From: an uncultured Bacteroidales bacterium
GTDB taxonomy: Bacteria; Bacteroidota; Bacteroidia; Bacteroidales; P3
Length of the DNA: 64,000 nt
Reading direction: 5' to 3'
Assembly: GCA_900316235.1 (NCBI GenBank)
Contig: ONCC01000006.1
Coordinates: 1-64,000, forward strand
Each line of letters begins with the position of its first letter. Within the stretch, counting starts at the first letter, position 1. The notes under the pieces were generated by a model. That model worked only from the letters and a program-made list of their open reading frames with translations. It did no database searches and was not told where the DNA came from. Shown piece by piece: positions 6,566-16,709 of the stretch. The position numbers and the translations under genes are program-made.

Positions 6566-8356
6566 TCAATGCGACGAAAGGGCAGCACTGGTCTTGTAAA
6601 CACGTTGAAGGAGAGCCTCAACGAAACGCTGATTATCGGGATTTGCAGGATCAAGCGTGCTCGTGACACAATCGTAAGAGGCGCAGCCTTCTGGGATGAT
6701 GTAGTTGAGACGATTCTTGACAGCATGCGTAGCGAAGGGCTTTCTTTCGGCGTATTTCGTGCCAAAGACATTGCGACTGAAGACGAAAGGCGTGATGTCG
6801 AGGTGCATCTGTGCCAAAAGAGTGGCGGCGAGATCGCTTTGATTCATCAGGAGGTCGACAGTTCTCGGACCACGAATGGCGCCACCCAACCAAAGCATTG
6901 GGATGTGTGCCACGGAGACTTCGGATGTTGGCATACCCTCACGGAACGGGATGCCGTGGTCGGGAACGATGATAACCAGCAGACTATCCCAAAGGGGTGT
7001 GGCCTTCAAATCACTAATCAGTGCGCCAATACAGGAGTCGGTGTAGGCGAAGGAGTTGCGACGGTAGTCGTCGAGACGGTGCATGGGGACTTCCCAAGGC
7101 TCGTGACTGCTGAGGGTCAAAGCAGTAGAGAAGAACGGCCGCTCGGCGGGGATGAGGTCGGGGGTGAGTAAGTAATGGTCAGGGACACCCCAAGCGCCGG
7201 TGCGATGTGACGAGGGGAATGCATCACCTCCAAGGACAGAGGAGAATCCCGTCTCAGAGAAATAGAGACGCATATTGGTAAAATCGATGTCTCCACCATA
7301 GGTGATTGATGTGGAGTATCCCGCCTCTTTAAGGGATGAGGCAATGGAAGGAAGATTGCGACATAGGTCGGGACGTTTCATAAGGGTGGTGGTAGGCAGT
7401 CCCAACCAGCCGCTGAGCACGGAGATGAGGCCTCGGTCGGTACGGTAACTATTAGCGTAACAATTTGAGAAATAGACTCCATCACGCATATACTGATGCA
7501 GATTGGGTGCTACCGTGTCGGATCCCACCATGCCCATGCCGGCACCCTCCCAGATGATGAGCAGGACGTTGGGGCGGTCGATACGCAAGAGCGTTTCTTT
7601 GAGCGTACCATCGGACTCAAAACTATCGCCCAACAAGAGGTCGACCTGCTCGTCGGGAAGAGTGTCAAACTCTTTGGAGAGATCCTGCACCTTGAAGAGA
7701 GAATGGAAAATATTGAAAGCGGGATTGAGGGCGGCATGGTTGCAGAAAGGGTATTTTGAGAAATAGGCATAAGAAGGATTGGCGGTGGACTCGGAGAGGC
7801 CTCCACGCATACCAAGAAAGATAAGCGCTGCCAATGGCAGGAGGACTATGGCTCCCCAGAGCGACTGCTGCTTGAGATCCCTCGGAGTGACCCATCGAAA
7901 AAGCAGCACATGGCCCACGACAATAGCCGCCACCACAATGAAAGCCAAAATGGTAGCCCAAATTGGAAGGCTGGCAAGCATATCCTTGGGCTTTGCGGCA
8001 TAGATGAGGTCATTGGCATCAAGTTTAGCGCCCCAAAAGTTGTAGAGAATAGTGTCAGATACAAAAATGAGCGACAGCACTATTGCTACCAAGATATAGT
8101 AGGGCATCAGCACCTTGCGCAGCGGAAATTTTTTGAAGAAGAAACTGATAAGCACCACCACGGTAGGCAGGATGATGAGATAGCAAGCAGTGGCGATATC
8201 GAGCCGCAACCCATACCATAGCGAAGCCATACAGGAGAGGAATGGTGCGCCGTTGGCCATGCCCATGTTGTAGAGCATAAAGACCCCCTTCTGCACCACA
8301 AAGAGGAGGAGCAGCAGGAGGAAGAGGGGAAGGAGGAAGCGGAGACGCTGTTTCAT
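6566..8356 (-). CDS. LTA-synthase-like membrane sulfatase / phosphoglycerol transferase
   Basis: A 596-residue protein. Five transmembrane helices cover residues 1-185; a periplasmic alkaline-phosphatase-superfamily domain covers about 260-560. Metal and catalytic residues visible are Glu270 (IIWEGAG), Thr306 in NSYRTDRGL (the nucleophile position of LtaS/OpgB/EptA-like enzymes) and the VPDHGIPF motif. Such enzymes move phosphoglycerol or phosphoethanolamine onto envelope glycans or lipids. In a Gram-negative bacterium LTA itself is unlikely; modification of a surface glycan is inferred from the gene's place 10 nt after the capD-like gene. Confidence 0.8.
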   Translation of the reverse strand: MKQRLRFLLPLFLLLLLLFVVQKGVFMLYNMGMANGAPFLSCMASLWYGLRLDIATACYLIILPTVVVLISFFFKKFPLRKVLMPYYILVAIVLSLIFVSDTILYNFWGAKLDANDLIYAAKPKDMLASLPIWATILAFIVVAAIVVGHVLLFRWVTPRDLKQQSLWGAIVLLPLAALIFLGMRGGLSESTANPSYAYFSKYPFCNHAALNPAFNIFHSLFKVQDLSKEFDTLPDEQVDLLLGDSFESDGTLKETLLRIDRPNVLLIIWEGAGMGMVGSDTVAPNLHQYMRDGVYFSNCYANSYRTDRGLISVLSGWLGLPTTTLMKRPDLCRNLPSIASSLKEAGYSTSITYGGDIDFTNMRLYFSETGFSSVLGGDAFPSSHRTGAWGVPDHYLLTPDLIPAERPFFSTALTLSSHEPWEVPMHRLDDYRRNSFAYTDSCIGALISDLKATPLWDSLLVIIVPDHGIPFREGMPTSEVSVAHIPMLWLGGAIRGPRTVDLLMNQSDLAATLLAQMHLDITPFVFSRNVFGTKYAERKPFATHAVKNRLNYIIPEGCASYDCVTSTLDPANPDNQRFVEALLQRVYKTSAALSSH

Positions 8357-8366
8357 TACTATTTAC

Positions 8367-10328
8367 TCAACGCGCTGAGGGGGGGGTATTTTTGTCCAGC
8401 TGACAGTAAACAGAGTTGTTGGAGAGGAACTCGGGCACGATATTCTTCATCTTGGCCACAATCTTCATGTCATCCATACCTTCGAGGATTTCCCACAACT
8501 CATTGTACTCACGGTCGATGGCATCAAGTGGATACTTGCGCACCTGGGCACGCATAATCTTGGGGTGATAGGTAGGAATGGTATTCTCCTTAGTGGCGAG
8601 GAGCTCCTCATAAAGCTTTTCACCGGGACGGAGGCCTATCTCCTTAATTTCAATACCATGACGACCCGAGAGCTGAATCATCTTCTTAGCCATATCGTAA
8701 ATCTTGACGGGCTTGCCCATGTCGAAGACAAAAATGTCGCCACCTTCGCCCATGGCGCCGGCCTCGAGCACGAGGTTGCAGGCCTCGGGGATGGTCATAA
8801 AGAAGCGGATGATGTCCTTGTGAGTCACCGTGAGAGGGCCGCCGGCAGCAAGCTGTTTCTTGAACAGCGGGATAACGGAGCCATTGGAGCCCAGCACATT
8901 GCCGAAGCGGGTAGTCACGAAATGCGTCTGTTCGGTGGAGCGACTCTGAATATAGATTTCAGCCATGCGCTTGGTGGCACCCATGACGTTGGTGGGATTC
9001 ACGGCCTTGTCGGTGGAAATCATAACGAACTTCTGCACGCCGTACTTGATAGCCAGGTCGGCCACATTGCGGGTGCCGAAAACATTGATATAAACCGCCT
9101 CGTAGGGATTCTCCTCCATGAAGGGCACATGCTTGTAGGCAGCGGCATGGTAGACAAGGTTGGGATGGAAGGCCTCGAAGACCTCCTCCATGCGAGCCTT
9201 ATCTTTGACATTGGCAATAACAAACTCCATGCGCTCAAGCTGATCCTTATAGGTGTTCTTCAACTCGAACTGGAGGTCGTACATGGGACTCTCGGCCTGG
9301 TCGAGCATGATGACCTTCTTGGGCTGATACTGCATAAGCTGACGACAGATCTCAGAGCCGATGCTGCCAGCTGCACCCGTAACAAGCACCACCTTGTCGA
9401 CCACCTCGCGAACGATATTGACGTTGTCCATCTTGATGGGCTCACGCTCCAGCAGGTCTTCAATCTTGATATCCTGAATCTGGTTAACAGAGAACGAGCC
9501 ATTAAGCCAAGTAGAGACGTGGGGCACAGCCTTGACAGTCATACCCAAATCGAGGGCCTTGGAAGTGATGGCCTGTTTGTGCAACGTCCTAATAGTGGGG
9601 ATAGCGATTATCAACTGGTCAATCTTCTTGGATTGGATAAACTTGGGATTGAGTACCGAACGGACACGCATGACGGGCACACCGTTAAGCGATTGGTTGA
9701 CCTTCGACATATCGTCATCGATAAAAGCCACCACACGATAGTCATAGTTAATATCCTGCTGGAGGGCGTTGTAGGCGATGATACCTGCCGCACCGGCACC
9801 GTAAATCAGCACATTGACCGTCGGACGGCGGCGGCGGAAGTAATCATTATAGACACGTTGCATGGCGAGTCTCGTCAGTATCATCATGATAGCGAGAAGC
9901 AAATAAAGCACCAACGACTCCCCATAGGACATCAAATACTCTGACGGGATAATTTTAGGCGAGAATTGGTTGTTTATGAAATTTGTCAACCATGTCAGGG
10001 AAAACAAACTGAGGTTGGCAATCATAATCTTATGAATATCCTCCATACCCGCATGACGGATGATACCGCGGAAAGAACCAGTTATCAAGAAAATTAGGGC
10101 AGTCAGCATAAGCAGACTTCCAAACTTCACGAAATTGATTCGAGAGAAAACATTCTCTATACCATCGTTACGGATTGCCTCCACTATGAAGAATGCCAAT
10201 ACAAACAATAGTATGTCGATGATTAACACCAACGTCTGCGGCAAAGTGGAGTGCCTGTATTTCTTGACAAGCACAAACGCAATTTTTTTTAACCAATTCC
10301 TACGCATATATCTTAGTTTTATTATCAT
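8367..10328 (-). CDS. WbpM/CapD-type membrane-bound UDP-sugar 4,6-dehydratase
   Basis: A 653-residue protein with four N-terminal transmembrane helices (about 30-160), a first Rossmann domain (YGAGAAG, 176-182) and a second NAD-binding SDR domain (TGAAGSIGSE, 317-326). The catalytic triad is Ser438-Met449-Lys453 (STDKA...VMGATKR). A Met replaces the usual Tyr, as described for WbpM-type enzymes. It should convert UDP-GlcNAc to the 4-keto-6-deoxy sugar, a precursor of QuiNAc, FucNAc or bacillosamine. An internal start at Met8 is also possible. It begins 12 nt after the dehydrogenase stop. Confidence 0.88.
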   Translation of the reverse strand: MIIKLRYMRRNWLKKIAFVLVKKYRHSTLPQTLVLIIDILLFVLAFFIVEAIRNDGIENVFSRINFVKFGSLLMLTALIFLITGSFRGIIRHAGMEDIHKIMIANLSLFSLTWLTNFINNQFSPKIIPSEYLMSYGESLVLYLLLAIMMILTRLAMQRVYNDYFRRRRPTVNVLIYGAGAAGIIAYNALQQDINYDYRVVAFIDDDMSKVNQSLNGVPVMRVRSVLNPKFIQSKKIDQLIIAIPTIRTLHKQAITSKALDLGMTVKAVPHVSTWLNGSFSVNQIQDIKIEDLLEREPIKMDNVNIVREVVDKVVLVTGAAGSIGSEICRQLMQYQPKKVIMLDQAESPMYDLQFELKNTYKDQLERMEFVIANVKDKARMEEVFEAFHPNLVYHAAAYKHVPFMEENPYEAVYINVFGTRNVADLAIKYGVQKFVMISTDKAVNPTNVMGATKRMAEIYIQSRSTEQTHFVTTRFGNVLGSNGSVIPLFKKQLAAGGPLTVTHKDIIRFFMTIPEACNLVLEAGAMGEGGDIFVFDMGKPVKIYDMAKKMIQLSGRHGIEIKEIGLRPGEKLYEELLATKENTIPTYHPKIMRAQVRKYPLDAIDREYNELWEILEGMDDMKIVAKMKNIVPEFLSNNSVYCQLDKNTPPSAR

Positions 10329-10340
10329 TCATTTTACAGT

Positions 10341-11603
10341 CTATAGTCTGGCGTCCACTAAAGTGCGTGGCAGGACGCCTTTCACATCGTATACCACCCC
10401 AGGTTGTGGCACCAGCGAACGGATGTCAAGGGAAAGGAATGCATCATGGGCAACAGCAAGAATAACAGCATCAAAGGGTCCGTTGGGCAACTGATTGGTG
10501 ACGATGCGGTTTCGGCTGATGTCGACCCAAGGATCGTAAATAGTGATATTGGGGGTATATTCTCGAAGAGTGTGGTAAATATCCACCACCTTAGTATTGC
10601 GGGTGTCAGGACAGTTCTCCTTGAAAGCAAATCCGAGGATAAGAATGCGGGCATCCTTGACGGGCACTCCCTTGAGGTTCATCTGCTTGATGGTCTGGTT
10701 GGCCACATAGGTGCCCATGGAGTTGTTAAGACGACGGGCGTTGCTCATCACACGCGGAAGCACACCGTAGAGCTGCGACTTCTGGATGAGGTAGTAGGGA
10801 TCAACCGAGATGCAATGCCCCCCCACCAAGCCAGGCTTCATTTTAATAAAATTCCACTTAGATGCGGCGGCATCGAGCACATCCTGAGTATCGATACCCA
10901 TGGCGTTGAATATCTTGGCCAACTCATTGACAAAAGCGATATTCACATCGCGCTGGCTATTCTCTATTATCTTCGAGGCCTCGGCCACCTTGATGGAGGA
11001 GGCCTTGTGGGTACCGTTGAGAAGCACAGAGTTGTAGAGGGCATCGACGAGGTCAGCGGCCTCGGGCGTGGAGCCGGAGGTCACTTTCTTTATCGTCTCC
11101 ACACGGTGCTGCTTGTCGCCGGGATTGATACGCTCGGGGCTGTAGCCAGCATAGAAGTCTGTATTTAGTTTCAATCCCGACACCCGCTCAACAACCGGCA
11201 GGCATTCCTCCTCGGTGACGCCAGGATAAACGGTACTTTCGTAGATAACAATATTGCCTTTGCCGATAACCTTGCCTACAGTCTCGGAAGCGCCCAGCAG
11301 GGGGGTGAGGTCGGGACGGTTATTGTCGTCCACAGGCGTGGGCACGGCGACGATGTAGACGTTGCAGTCCTTAATGTCATCGAGCGACGCGGTACAGCAG
11401 AAGCCATGTTTGCAGAGTGTCTCCTGCAACAGGTCGTCCTCCACCTCGAGCGTGTCGTCGTGACCCTGCATCAGGGCTTCCACGCGGCGGCTGTCGATGT
11501 CGTAGCCCACAGTAGGGTACTTCGTCGAGAAGAGGCGCGCCAACGGGAGACCTACGTAGCCGAGGCCTATCACACATATCTTTATGTCGCTGATTTTAAT
11601 CAT
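10341..11603 (-). CDS. UDP-N-acetyl-D-glucosamine/mannosamine 6-dehydrogenase (WbpA/WbpO-like)
   Basis: A 420-residue nucleotide-sugar dehydrogenase that oxidises C6 of a UDP-N-acetylhexosamine to the uronic acid with two NAD+. The N-terminal GLGYVGLPLA (13-22) binds NAD. The catalytic cysteine lies in GLVGGHCISVDPYY, and a C-terminal UDP-binding domain (LGFAFKENCPDTRNTK) completes the family. Its start overlaps the aminotransferase stop by 8 nt. With the next three upstream genes it matches the WbpA-E-D-B set for UDP-2,3-diacetamido-2,3-dideoxy-glucuronic acid, so UDP-GlcNAc is the inferred substrate. Confidence 0.88.
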   Translation of the reverse strand: MIKISDIKICVIGLGYVGLPLARLFSTKYPTVGYDIDSRRVEALMQGHDDTLEVEDDLLQETLCKHGFCCTASLDDIKDCNVYIVAVPTPVDDNNRPDLTPLLGASETVGKVIGKGNIVIYESTVYPGVTEEECLPVVERVSGLKLNTDFYAGYSPERINPGDKQHRVETIKKVTSGSTPEAADLVDALYNSVLLNGTHKASSIKVAEASKIIENSQRDVNIAFVNELAKIFNAMGIDTQDVLDAAASKWNFIKMKPGLVGGHCISVDPYYLIQKSQLYGVLPRVMSNARRLNNSMGTYVANQTIKQMNLKGVPVKDARILILGFAFKENCPDTRNTKVVDIYHTLREYTPNITIYDPWVDISRNRIVTNQLPNGPFDAVILAVAHDAFLSLDIRSLVPQPGVVYDVKGVLPRTLVDARL

Positions 11604-12699
11604 TATTAAGTACTGTATTTGCTACGATTTCTATTTCTTCATCAGTCATATAGGGATGCATGGGGAGCGAAAGGACAGTCTTCGTCAACTGTTCGGCCAC
11701 GGGACAGGGCTTCTGGTTCAGGTAGGCGAAGGCTGTCTGCTGACTCATAGTGCGGGGGTAATAGACCATTGAGGGAATGCCGGCGGCTTTGAGGCGAGCC
11801 TGCAGCTCGTCGCGGTTCTCTGCTTGTATGGTGTATTGTGCCCAGGAGGAGGTGTATCCTTCTGGTACCATGGGAATTTTCACCTTGCCTGCAAGGAGTT
11901 CGTCATACTTTTGTGCCACACGGCTCACGGCCTCCAACTCCTCGTCGAAGTGTCTCAGTTTCACCTGCAACACCGCAGCTTGGAGGGTATCAAGGCGTGA
12001 ATTAAGACCCAACCGCACGTTGTCATATTTATCTGTGCCCTTGCCATGTACGCGCAACGAGCGCAGCCTCTCGGCCCACTGGTCGTCGTCGGTGAAGAGG
12101 GCGCCGCCATCACCGTAGCAGCCCAGCGGCTTGGCCGGGAAGAACGAGGTGGTGGCGATATCTCCAAAATGGCAGTTTCTCTGACCCTGAAGAGAGCCTC
12201 CGAACCCTTGGGCACCATCCTCGATGAGGTCGAGGGCCATGTCCCGACAGAACTCATAGAGTCTTTCGTAATCGGCCGGCAGGCCGAAGAGGTCGACAGC
12301 CATCACCGCCTTCGGGAGAAGGTCGGTCTCCAGCGCGTCATGGTATTTCTCATTCAGGTCGTTGACATCAATATTATAGGTATCTTTGTTGACGTCGACA
12401 AACACTGGCGTAGCACCCACCATCGCCACAGCCTCGGCAGTGGCGAAGAAGGTGAAATCGGGCACGAAGACGGCATCTCCAGGACCGATATTCAATGCCA
12501 TCAGCGCCAGCCGCAGGGCATCGGTACCATTAGCACAGGTGATGCAATGCTTCACCCCCACATAGTCGGCCAGTTGCTGTTCCAGCTCCGCCACCTGCGG
12601 CCCCATGATATAGGCGCCGCTACGGGCGGCTCCCTGCAGGGCTTCGTCCATTTCGGCGCGCATGGCCTCGTATTGTCTATGTAGGTCGCGGAACTGCAT
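11596..12699 (-). CDS. DegT/DnrJ/EryC1 sugar aminotransferase (WbpE-like)
   Basis: A 367-residue PLP enzyme. The phosphate-binding ANGTDAL loop (56-62), Asp161 (IEDGAQ) that contacts the pyridine nitrogen, and Schiff-base Lys190 (FFPAKPLG) are all present. It should transfer an amino group from glutamate to C3 of a UDP-3-keto-uronic acid, following the WbpB-like oxidase and preceding the WbpD-like acetyltransferase. The gene is 3 nt after the acetyltransferase, fitting translation from one message. Confidence 0.88.
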   Translation of the reverse strand: MQFRDLHRQYEAMRAEMDEALQGAARSGAYIMGPQVAELEQQLADYVGVKHCITCANGTDALRLALMALNIGPGDAVFVPDFTFFATAEAVAMVGATPVFVDVNKDTYNIDVNDLNEKYHDALETDLLPKAVMAVDLFGLPADYERLYEFCRDMALDLIEDGAQGFGGSLQGQRNCHFGDIATTSFFPAKPLGCYGDGGALFTDDDQWAERLRSLRVHGKGTDKYDNVRLGLNSRLDTLQAAVLQVKLRHFDEELEAVSRVAQKYDELLAGKVKIPMVPEGYTSSWAQYTIQAENRDELQARLKAAGIPSMVYYPRTMSQQTAFAYLNQKPCPVAEQLTKTVLSLPMHPYMTDEEIEIVANTVLNND

Positions 12700-12702
12700 T
12701 GC

Positions 12703-13182
12703 TTATTCTTCTACTTTTCCTATGATTTTTGCCGGCACTCCGGCCACTATTGCATAATCGGGTACATCCTTGGTCACCACAGCGCCAGCACCCACCAAAG
12801 CATGACGGCCGATTGTATGGCCGCAGACGATGGTACAGTTGGCTCCCAACGAGGCGCCTTCCCGAACCAGTGTACGTTCATATTTGCCATGCGATGGACG
12901 GTCTAGTCGTGGCATCAGCACATTGGTGAAGACACAACTGGGTCCCAGGAAGACATCATCTTCTATTTCCACCCCTTCATACACCGACACGTTGTTCTGA
13001 ATCCTCACACCGTTACCAATCTTCACACCCGGACCGATATTGACGTTCTGTCCCAACGAACAGTTCTCCCCTAAAGTAGCACCTGTCTGTATATGGCAGA
13101 AATGCCACACTTTAGTGCCCTTGCCTAGGGTCACACCCTCGTCAACATACGAGCTCTCATGTATGAATACGTCGTTTACCAT
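12703..13182 (-). CDS. Left-handed beta-helix N-acetyltransferase (WbpD-like)
   Basis: A 159-residue acetyltransferase built of hexapeptide repeats from residue 8 to the end, with the acetyl-CoA-binding C-terminal coil [22 protein letters not shown]. Its length and its N-terminal [11 protein letters not shown] and FTNVLMPR segments are like WbpD/WlbB, which acetylate the 3-amino group of the UDP-diamino-uronic acid. The start overlaps the oxidoreductase stop by 7 nt. It is the third member of the Wbp-like set. Confidence 0.87.
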   Translation of the reverse strand: MVNDVFIHESSYVDEGVTLGKGTKVWHFCHIQTGATLGENCSLGQNVNIGPGVKIGNGVRIQNNVSVYEGVEIEDDVFLGPSCVFTNVLMPRLDRPSHGKYERTLVREGASLGANCTIVCGHTIGRHALVGAGAVVTKDVPDYAIVAGVPAKIIGKVEE

Positions 13183-14129
13183 CCGAAAGGGTGTTTCGTT
13201 AATGGATATTTAGCCATGGGGTGGTAGTCGCCAGTGAGGCCGATAGGTTCCGCATGACGGATATCGTAGACCGTCTGGATGCAGCCCTTGGCTTCAGCAA
13301 TGCGGAAGCCGCGGCCAGCGAGAATCTCCTCGTAACTGCGGGTGTGGAGGTCGGTGAAGCCGTTGCTGAACTCGAACTCCTCGCCATCGACGGTAATGCT
13401 GCGGTAGCTGCCTGTGACACCTTGCGGCAGGTGCTCGCCGTTGATGCTGAGGAAATAGCGCACACGTGCCTGTCGCAGCTCGAGATAGCCTGCCACACGG
13501 TCGTGACTGGCCACATGCACCACGCTCTTCTGCACCGGTCCGAAGACCCACTGCAGCATATCATAGAAATGCACGCCGATATTGGTGGCCACGCCGCCGC
13601 TCTTTTGAACGTTGCCCTTCCACGAAGCATAGTACCAGTAGCCGCGAGGCGTGATATAGGTAAGGTCGACGTCGTAGACCTTGTCCTTCGGGCCTTCCTC
13701 TATCTTCTTCTTCAGGGCCATCACTGAGGGGTGGAGACGCAGTTGGAAGATGGTGTAAGCCTTACGGCCTGTCTCCTGCTCCACCTGCTCCAAGGCCTCG
13801 ATATTCCAGGGACTGAGAGCCACGGGCTTCTCACAGATAACGTCACAGCCCAGACGCAACCCGTAGCGCGTATGGGCGTCATGCAGGTAGTTGGGCGAGC
13901 AGACAGTGAGGTAGTCGATATTGATACCCTTGGCTTTCACATGGTTGTTATGTCGGTCGAAGAGTTCCTGCTCGGTAAAAAACGAGGCACGGGGAAAATA
14001 GCTGTCGATAATACCTACAGAATCGCTCTTGTCATACGCCGATATCAACTCGTTGCCTGTCTCCTTGATGGCCTTCAAATGACGCGGAGCAATATATCCG
14101 CCAACCCCAATAAGTGCAAAATTCTTCAT
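13176..14129 (-). CDS. Gfo/Idh/MocA oxidoreductase (WbpB-like)
   Basis: A 317-residue NAD-dependent oxidoreductase. The N-terminal [14 protein letters not shown] is the Rossmann loop and first helix. VICEKPVAL is the conserved EKP motif of the family, and [13 protein letters not shown] carries the catalytic His/Asp region. WbpB/WlbA oxidises C3 of UDP-GlcNAcA to the 3-keto form, and the surrounding genes make that the likely reaction. Its start overlaps the rfbD stop by 4 nt (ATGA). Confidence 0.88.
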   Translation of the reverse strand: MKNFALIGVGGYIAPRHLKAIKETGNELISAYDKSDSVGIIDSYFPRASFFTEQELFDRHNNHVKAKGINIDYLTVCSPNYLHDAHTRYGLRLGCDVICEKPVALSPWNIEALEQVEQETGRKAYTIFQLRLHPSVMALKKKIEEGPKDKVYDVDLTYITPRGYWYYASWKGNVQKSGGVATNIGVHFYDMLQWVFGPVQKSVVHVASHDRVAGYLELRQARVRYFLSINGEHLPQGVTGSYRSITVDGEEFEFSNGFTDLHTRSYEEILAGRGFRIAEAKGCIQTVYDIRHAEPIGLTGDYHPMAKYPLTKHPFGW

Positions 14130-14977
14130 ATATTCTTTAAACAGACCGCCACGCTGTCGGTCCAGTAGGGTATTTCTTGATGGAAGGTGGTTTTAAACTT
14201 GGTCTTGTCGAGTACAGAATAGGCAGGCCGTTTGACGGGGCTGGGATACTCGTTGCTATGGCAGGGTAGGATGCGGCAAGCAGTATGGCCACTCTGACGC
14301 GCAATCTCCTTGGTGAAGTCGTACCAACTGCAGACCCCTTCATTGGCGAAATGGAAGATACCTTCGTGCCGCAGGTAATCGCCATTCTCGATAATCGTAA
14401 AGACAGCCTTTGCCAAGTCGCCGGCGTATGTGGGGGTACCCACCTGGTCGAATACCACGCGCAACTCGGGCTTCGTGGCCGTGAGGTTGAGCATAGTAAG
14501 GAGGAAGTTCTTACCGTATTCGCTGTAAAGCCACGAGGTACGGAAGATAAGGTGGCGACAGCCCATAGCGGCCTGCTCGCCAGCCAGCTTGGTGCGACCA
14601 TAGGCACCCGTGGGGTTGGGAGACATCTCCTCGCCGCAGGGGGTGTTGTACAGGGTGCCACCAAAGACATAGTCGGTGGAGAAATGCACCAGCATCCCCC
14701 CTACCCTCTCCATTGCCGCAGCCATGATGCGCACGGCGTCGCCATTAATGCGGAGGGCCGCAGCCTCATCACTCTCGGCACGGTCCACATTGGTATAGGC
14801 GGCACAGTTGACAATCAAGCCGATGGACTTCTCGTCGACTATGGCATTCACAGCCTCGGGAGAGGTGATGTCCAACTCGGCCACATCGGTAAAGAACCAC
14901 GTGTGCTCCGACTTGGGTGCCAGCAACCGAAAGTGCGTCCCCAGCTGTCCATTCGCTCCTGTGACAAGTATATTCAT
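14126..14977 (-). CDS. rfbD: dTDP-4-dehydrorhamnose reductase
   Basis: A 283-residue SDR protein with TGANGQLGTHF (7-17), DYVFGG and the catalytic Tyr-x3-Lys in TGAYGRTKLAGE. It catalyses the last step to dTDP-L-rhamnose. The 4-nt overlaps with rfbC upstream and the WbpB-like gene downstream show tight coupling. Motifs and size are normal. Confidence 0.94.
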   Translation of the reverse strand: MNILVTGANGQLGTHFRLLAPKSEHTWFFTDVAELDITSPEAVNAIVDEKSIGLIVNCAAYTNVDRAESDEAAALRINGDAVRIMAAAMERVGGMLVHFSTDYVFGGTLYNTPCGEEMSPNPTGAYGRTKLAGEQAAMGCRHLIFRTSWLYSEYGKNFLLTMLNLTATKPELRVVFDQVGTPTYAGDLAKAVFTIIENGDYLRHEGIFHFANEGVCSWYDFTKEIARQSGHTACRILPCHSNEYPSPVKRPAYSVLDKTKFKTTFHQEIPYWTDSVAVCLKNI

Positions 14978-15537
14978 CCGACAAACGGCGTTACAAATTC
15001 GTTAAACTTCGGATGGTGACTATCTTTCTCCGACAACAACACATCGCCTTTCGGCAGTCGCCAGTCGATGGCCAGCGTAGGGTCGTCCCAAGCGATGGCG
15101 CCCTCCGACTCGGGGTGGTAGTATTCGTCACATTTGTACTGGAACACCACCTCATCGCTCAACACGGCAAAGCCGTGGGCCATCCCCTTAGGGAGGAAGA
15201 GCTGGCGGTGGTTATCGCCGCTGAGTTCCACAGCTACATGGCGGCCGTAGGTAGGCGAGCCTTTGCGGATGTCGACGGCCACGTCAAGCACCGTTCCACT
15301 CACCACTCGCACTAACTTGGACTGTGCGTAGGGCGGCTTCTGGAAATGCAGGCCTCGCACCACGCCGTAGCGCGACTTCGACTCATTGTCCTGCACGAAA
15401 GTTACCTCGATGCCCGTCTGCGCGGCGAAATCGCGCACGCTGAAACTCTCGAAGAAGTATCCTCGGGCGTCGCCAAAAATACGCGGCTCAATTATCTTTA
15501 CACCTTCTATCTCTGTATCAATCACGTTCATTGTCAA
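14974..15537 (-). CDS. rfbC: dTDP-4-dehydrorhamnose 3,5-epimerase
   Basis: A 187-residue cupin-fold epimerase. [16 protein letters not shown] carries the catalytic His, and [14 protein letters not shown] and [13 protein letters not shown] are further RmlC signatures. It epimerises C3 and C5 of the 4-keto sugar from RfbB before RfbD. The start overlaps rfbA by 20 nt. Confidence 0.95.
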   Translation of the reverse strand: MTMNVIDTEIEGVKIIEPRIFGDARGYFFESFSVRDFAAQTGIEVTFVQDNESKSRYGVVRGLHFQKPPYAQSKLVRVVSGTVLDVAVDIRKGSPTYGRHVAVELSGDNHRQLFLPKGMAHGFAVLSDEVVFQYKCDEYYHPESEGAIAWDDPTLAIDWRLPKGDVLLSEKDSHHPKFNEFVTPFVG

Positions 15538-16402
15538 CCAATTTCACTAGATATTGCCCGTATTGGTTCTTAATCATGGGCTGCGCCACACGACGCACAT
15601 CGTCAGCCGAAAGCCACCCCTGCTCATAACCAATGCTCTCGAGGCAGGCCACCTTGAGTCCCTGACGCTTCTCGATGACCTCGATGAAGGTCGAAGCCTC
15701 GGCCAGCGAATCGTGCGTGCCGGTGTCGAGCCAAGCGAAACCGCGACCCATAAGCTGCACATTGAGTTCACCATCTTTAAGGAATTCCTGATTGACAGAG
15801 GTAATCTCCAATTCGCCACGGGCGCTGGGTTTGATGTTCTTGGCCACTTTAACCACCTTGTTGGGGTAGAAATAAAGACCCACAACGGCATAATTGCTCT
15901 TGGGCTCCTTGGGCTTCTCCTCAATGGAGAGCACGCGGCCATTCTCGTCGAACTCCGCCACGCCGTAGCGTTCGGGATCCGCCACCCAGTAGCCAAAGAC
16001 TGTGGCCTTTCTGTCCTGCTCAGCCGAAGCCACTGCCATGCGCAGCATCCTGCTCAATCCATTGCCATGGAAGATATTGTCACCCAGCACCAGGCAGACG
16101 TCGTCATCACCAATAAACTCCTCACCGATAATGAAAGCCTGTGCCAGACCGTCGGGCGAGGGTTGCTCGGCATAGCTGAAGTTCACACCGAAATCCGAGC
16201 CGTTGCCCAGCAGACGCCGGAAGCCCGGCAGGTCGTGCGGGGTGGAGATAATCAGGATGTCACGGATGCCCGCCAACATCAGTACCGAGATGGGGTAGTA
16301 CACCATCGGCTTGTCGTAGATGGGGAGTAGCTGCTTGCTGACCCCCTTTGTTATGGGATAGAGGCGGGTGCCAGAGCCTCCCGCCAGGACAATACCTTTC
16401 AT
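15518..16402 (-). CDS. rfbA: Glucose-1-phosphate thymidylyltransferase
   Basis: A 294-residue nucleotidyltransferase. [16 protein letters not shown] (3-18) is the nucleotide-binding signature, with [12 protein letters not shown] and the [10 protein letters not shown] metal site. It makes dTDP-glucose from dTTP and glucose-1-phosphate, the first rhamnose step. It is the first gene of the minus-strand run. The partner rfbB (4,6-dehydratase) is absent from this window. Confidence 0.95.
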   Translation of the reverse strand: MKGIVLAGGSGTRLYPITKGVSKQLLPIYDKPMVYYPISVLMLAGIRDILIISTPHDLPGFRRLLGNGSDFGVNFSYAEQPSPDGLAQAFIIGEEFIGDDDVCLVLGDNIFHGNGLSRMLRMAVASAEQDRKATVFGYWVADPERYGVAEFDENGRVLSIEEKPKEPKSNYAVVGLYFYPNKVVKVAKNIKPSARGELEITSVNQEFLKDGELNVQLMGRGFAWLDTGTHDSLAEASTFIEVIEKRQGLKVACLESIGYEQGWLSADDVRRVAQPMIKNQYGQYLVKLVDNERD

Positions 16403-16466
16403 TTCTTTTTCAGTTTTAACTTATATACAACACCTTACGCCAATTCAGGCACAAGGAGCGGATTTG

Positions 16467-16496
16467 CAAATTTACATTTTTTTTTCATATTACAAA
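16467..16496 (-). promoter_or_regulatory. Promoter of the rfb/wbp minus-strand run
   Basis: On the minus strand TTTG (16496-16493), 18 nt, then TAAATTTG (16474-16467), 65 nt before the rfbA start. The spacing is one short of the common 19-21. The 16403-16709 intergenic stretch is strongly A/T-rich and holds this promoter and the divergent one; nothing else is seen in it. Confidence 0.6.
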
Positions 16497-16654
16497 AATA
16501 GTACTTAAAATATTTATAAAAAAAGACTTAAAACAATCCTAATCAAACATAAATTACCGCAAATTATCCTTAAATAATTTAATGTTAAATCCGTGATACC
16601 ATGTATTCTATATATTTTTTTTCATAAGTCTATATCTGTATCGAAAAAAATGTG

Positions 16655-16662
16655 TATTTTTG
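16655..16662 (+). promoter_or_regulatory. -7 box upstream of the SLBB export gene
   Basis: TATTTTTG, 47 nt before ATG 16710, with a weak upstream box. It falls inside the longest open frame (start 16593), so that longer start is rejected. Confidence 0.6.
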
Positions 16663-16709
16663 CATTTCAAATTCTAATAGTAGAAAAACATAAAAATATC
16701 ATACCACTT

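Noticed and set aside
8565..9944. Long open frame (459 codons) on the plus strand
   Set aside because: It is fully antisense to the WbpM/CapD-like gene, which has complete motifs; the protein is low-complexity His/Leu/Gly-rich shadow sequence.
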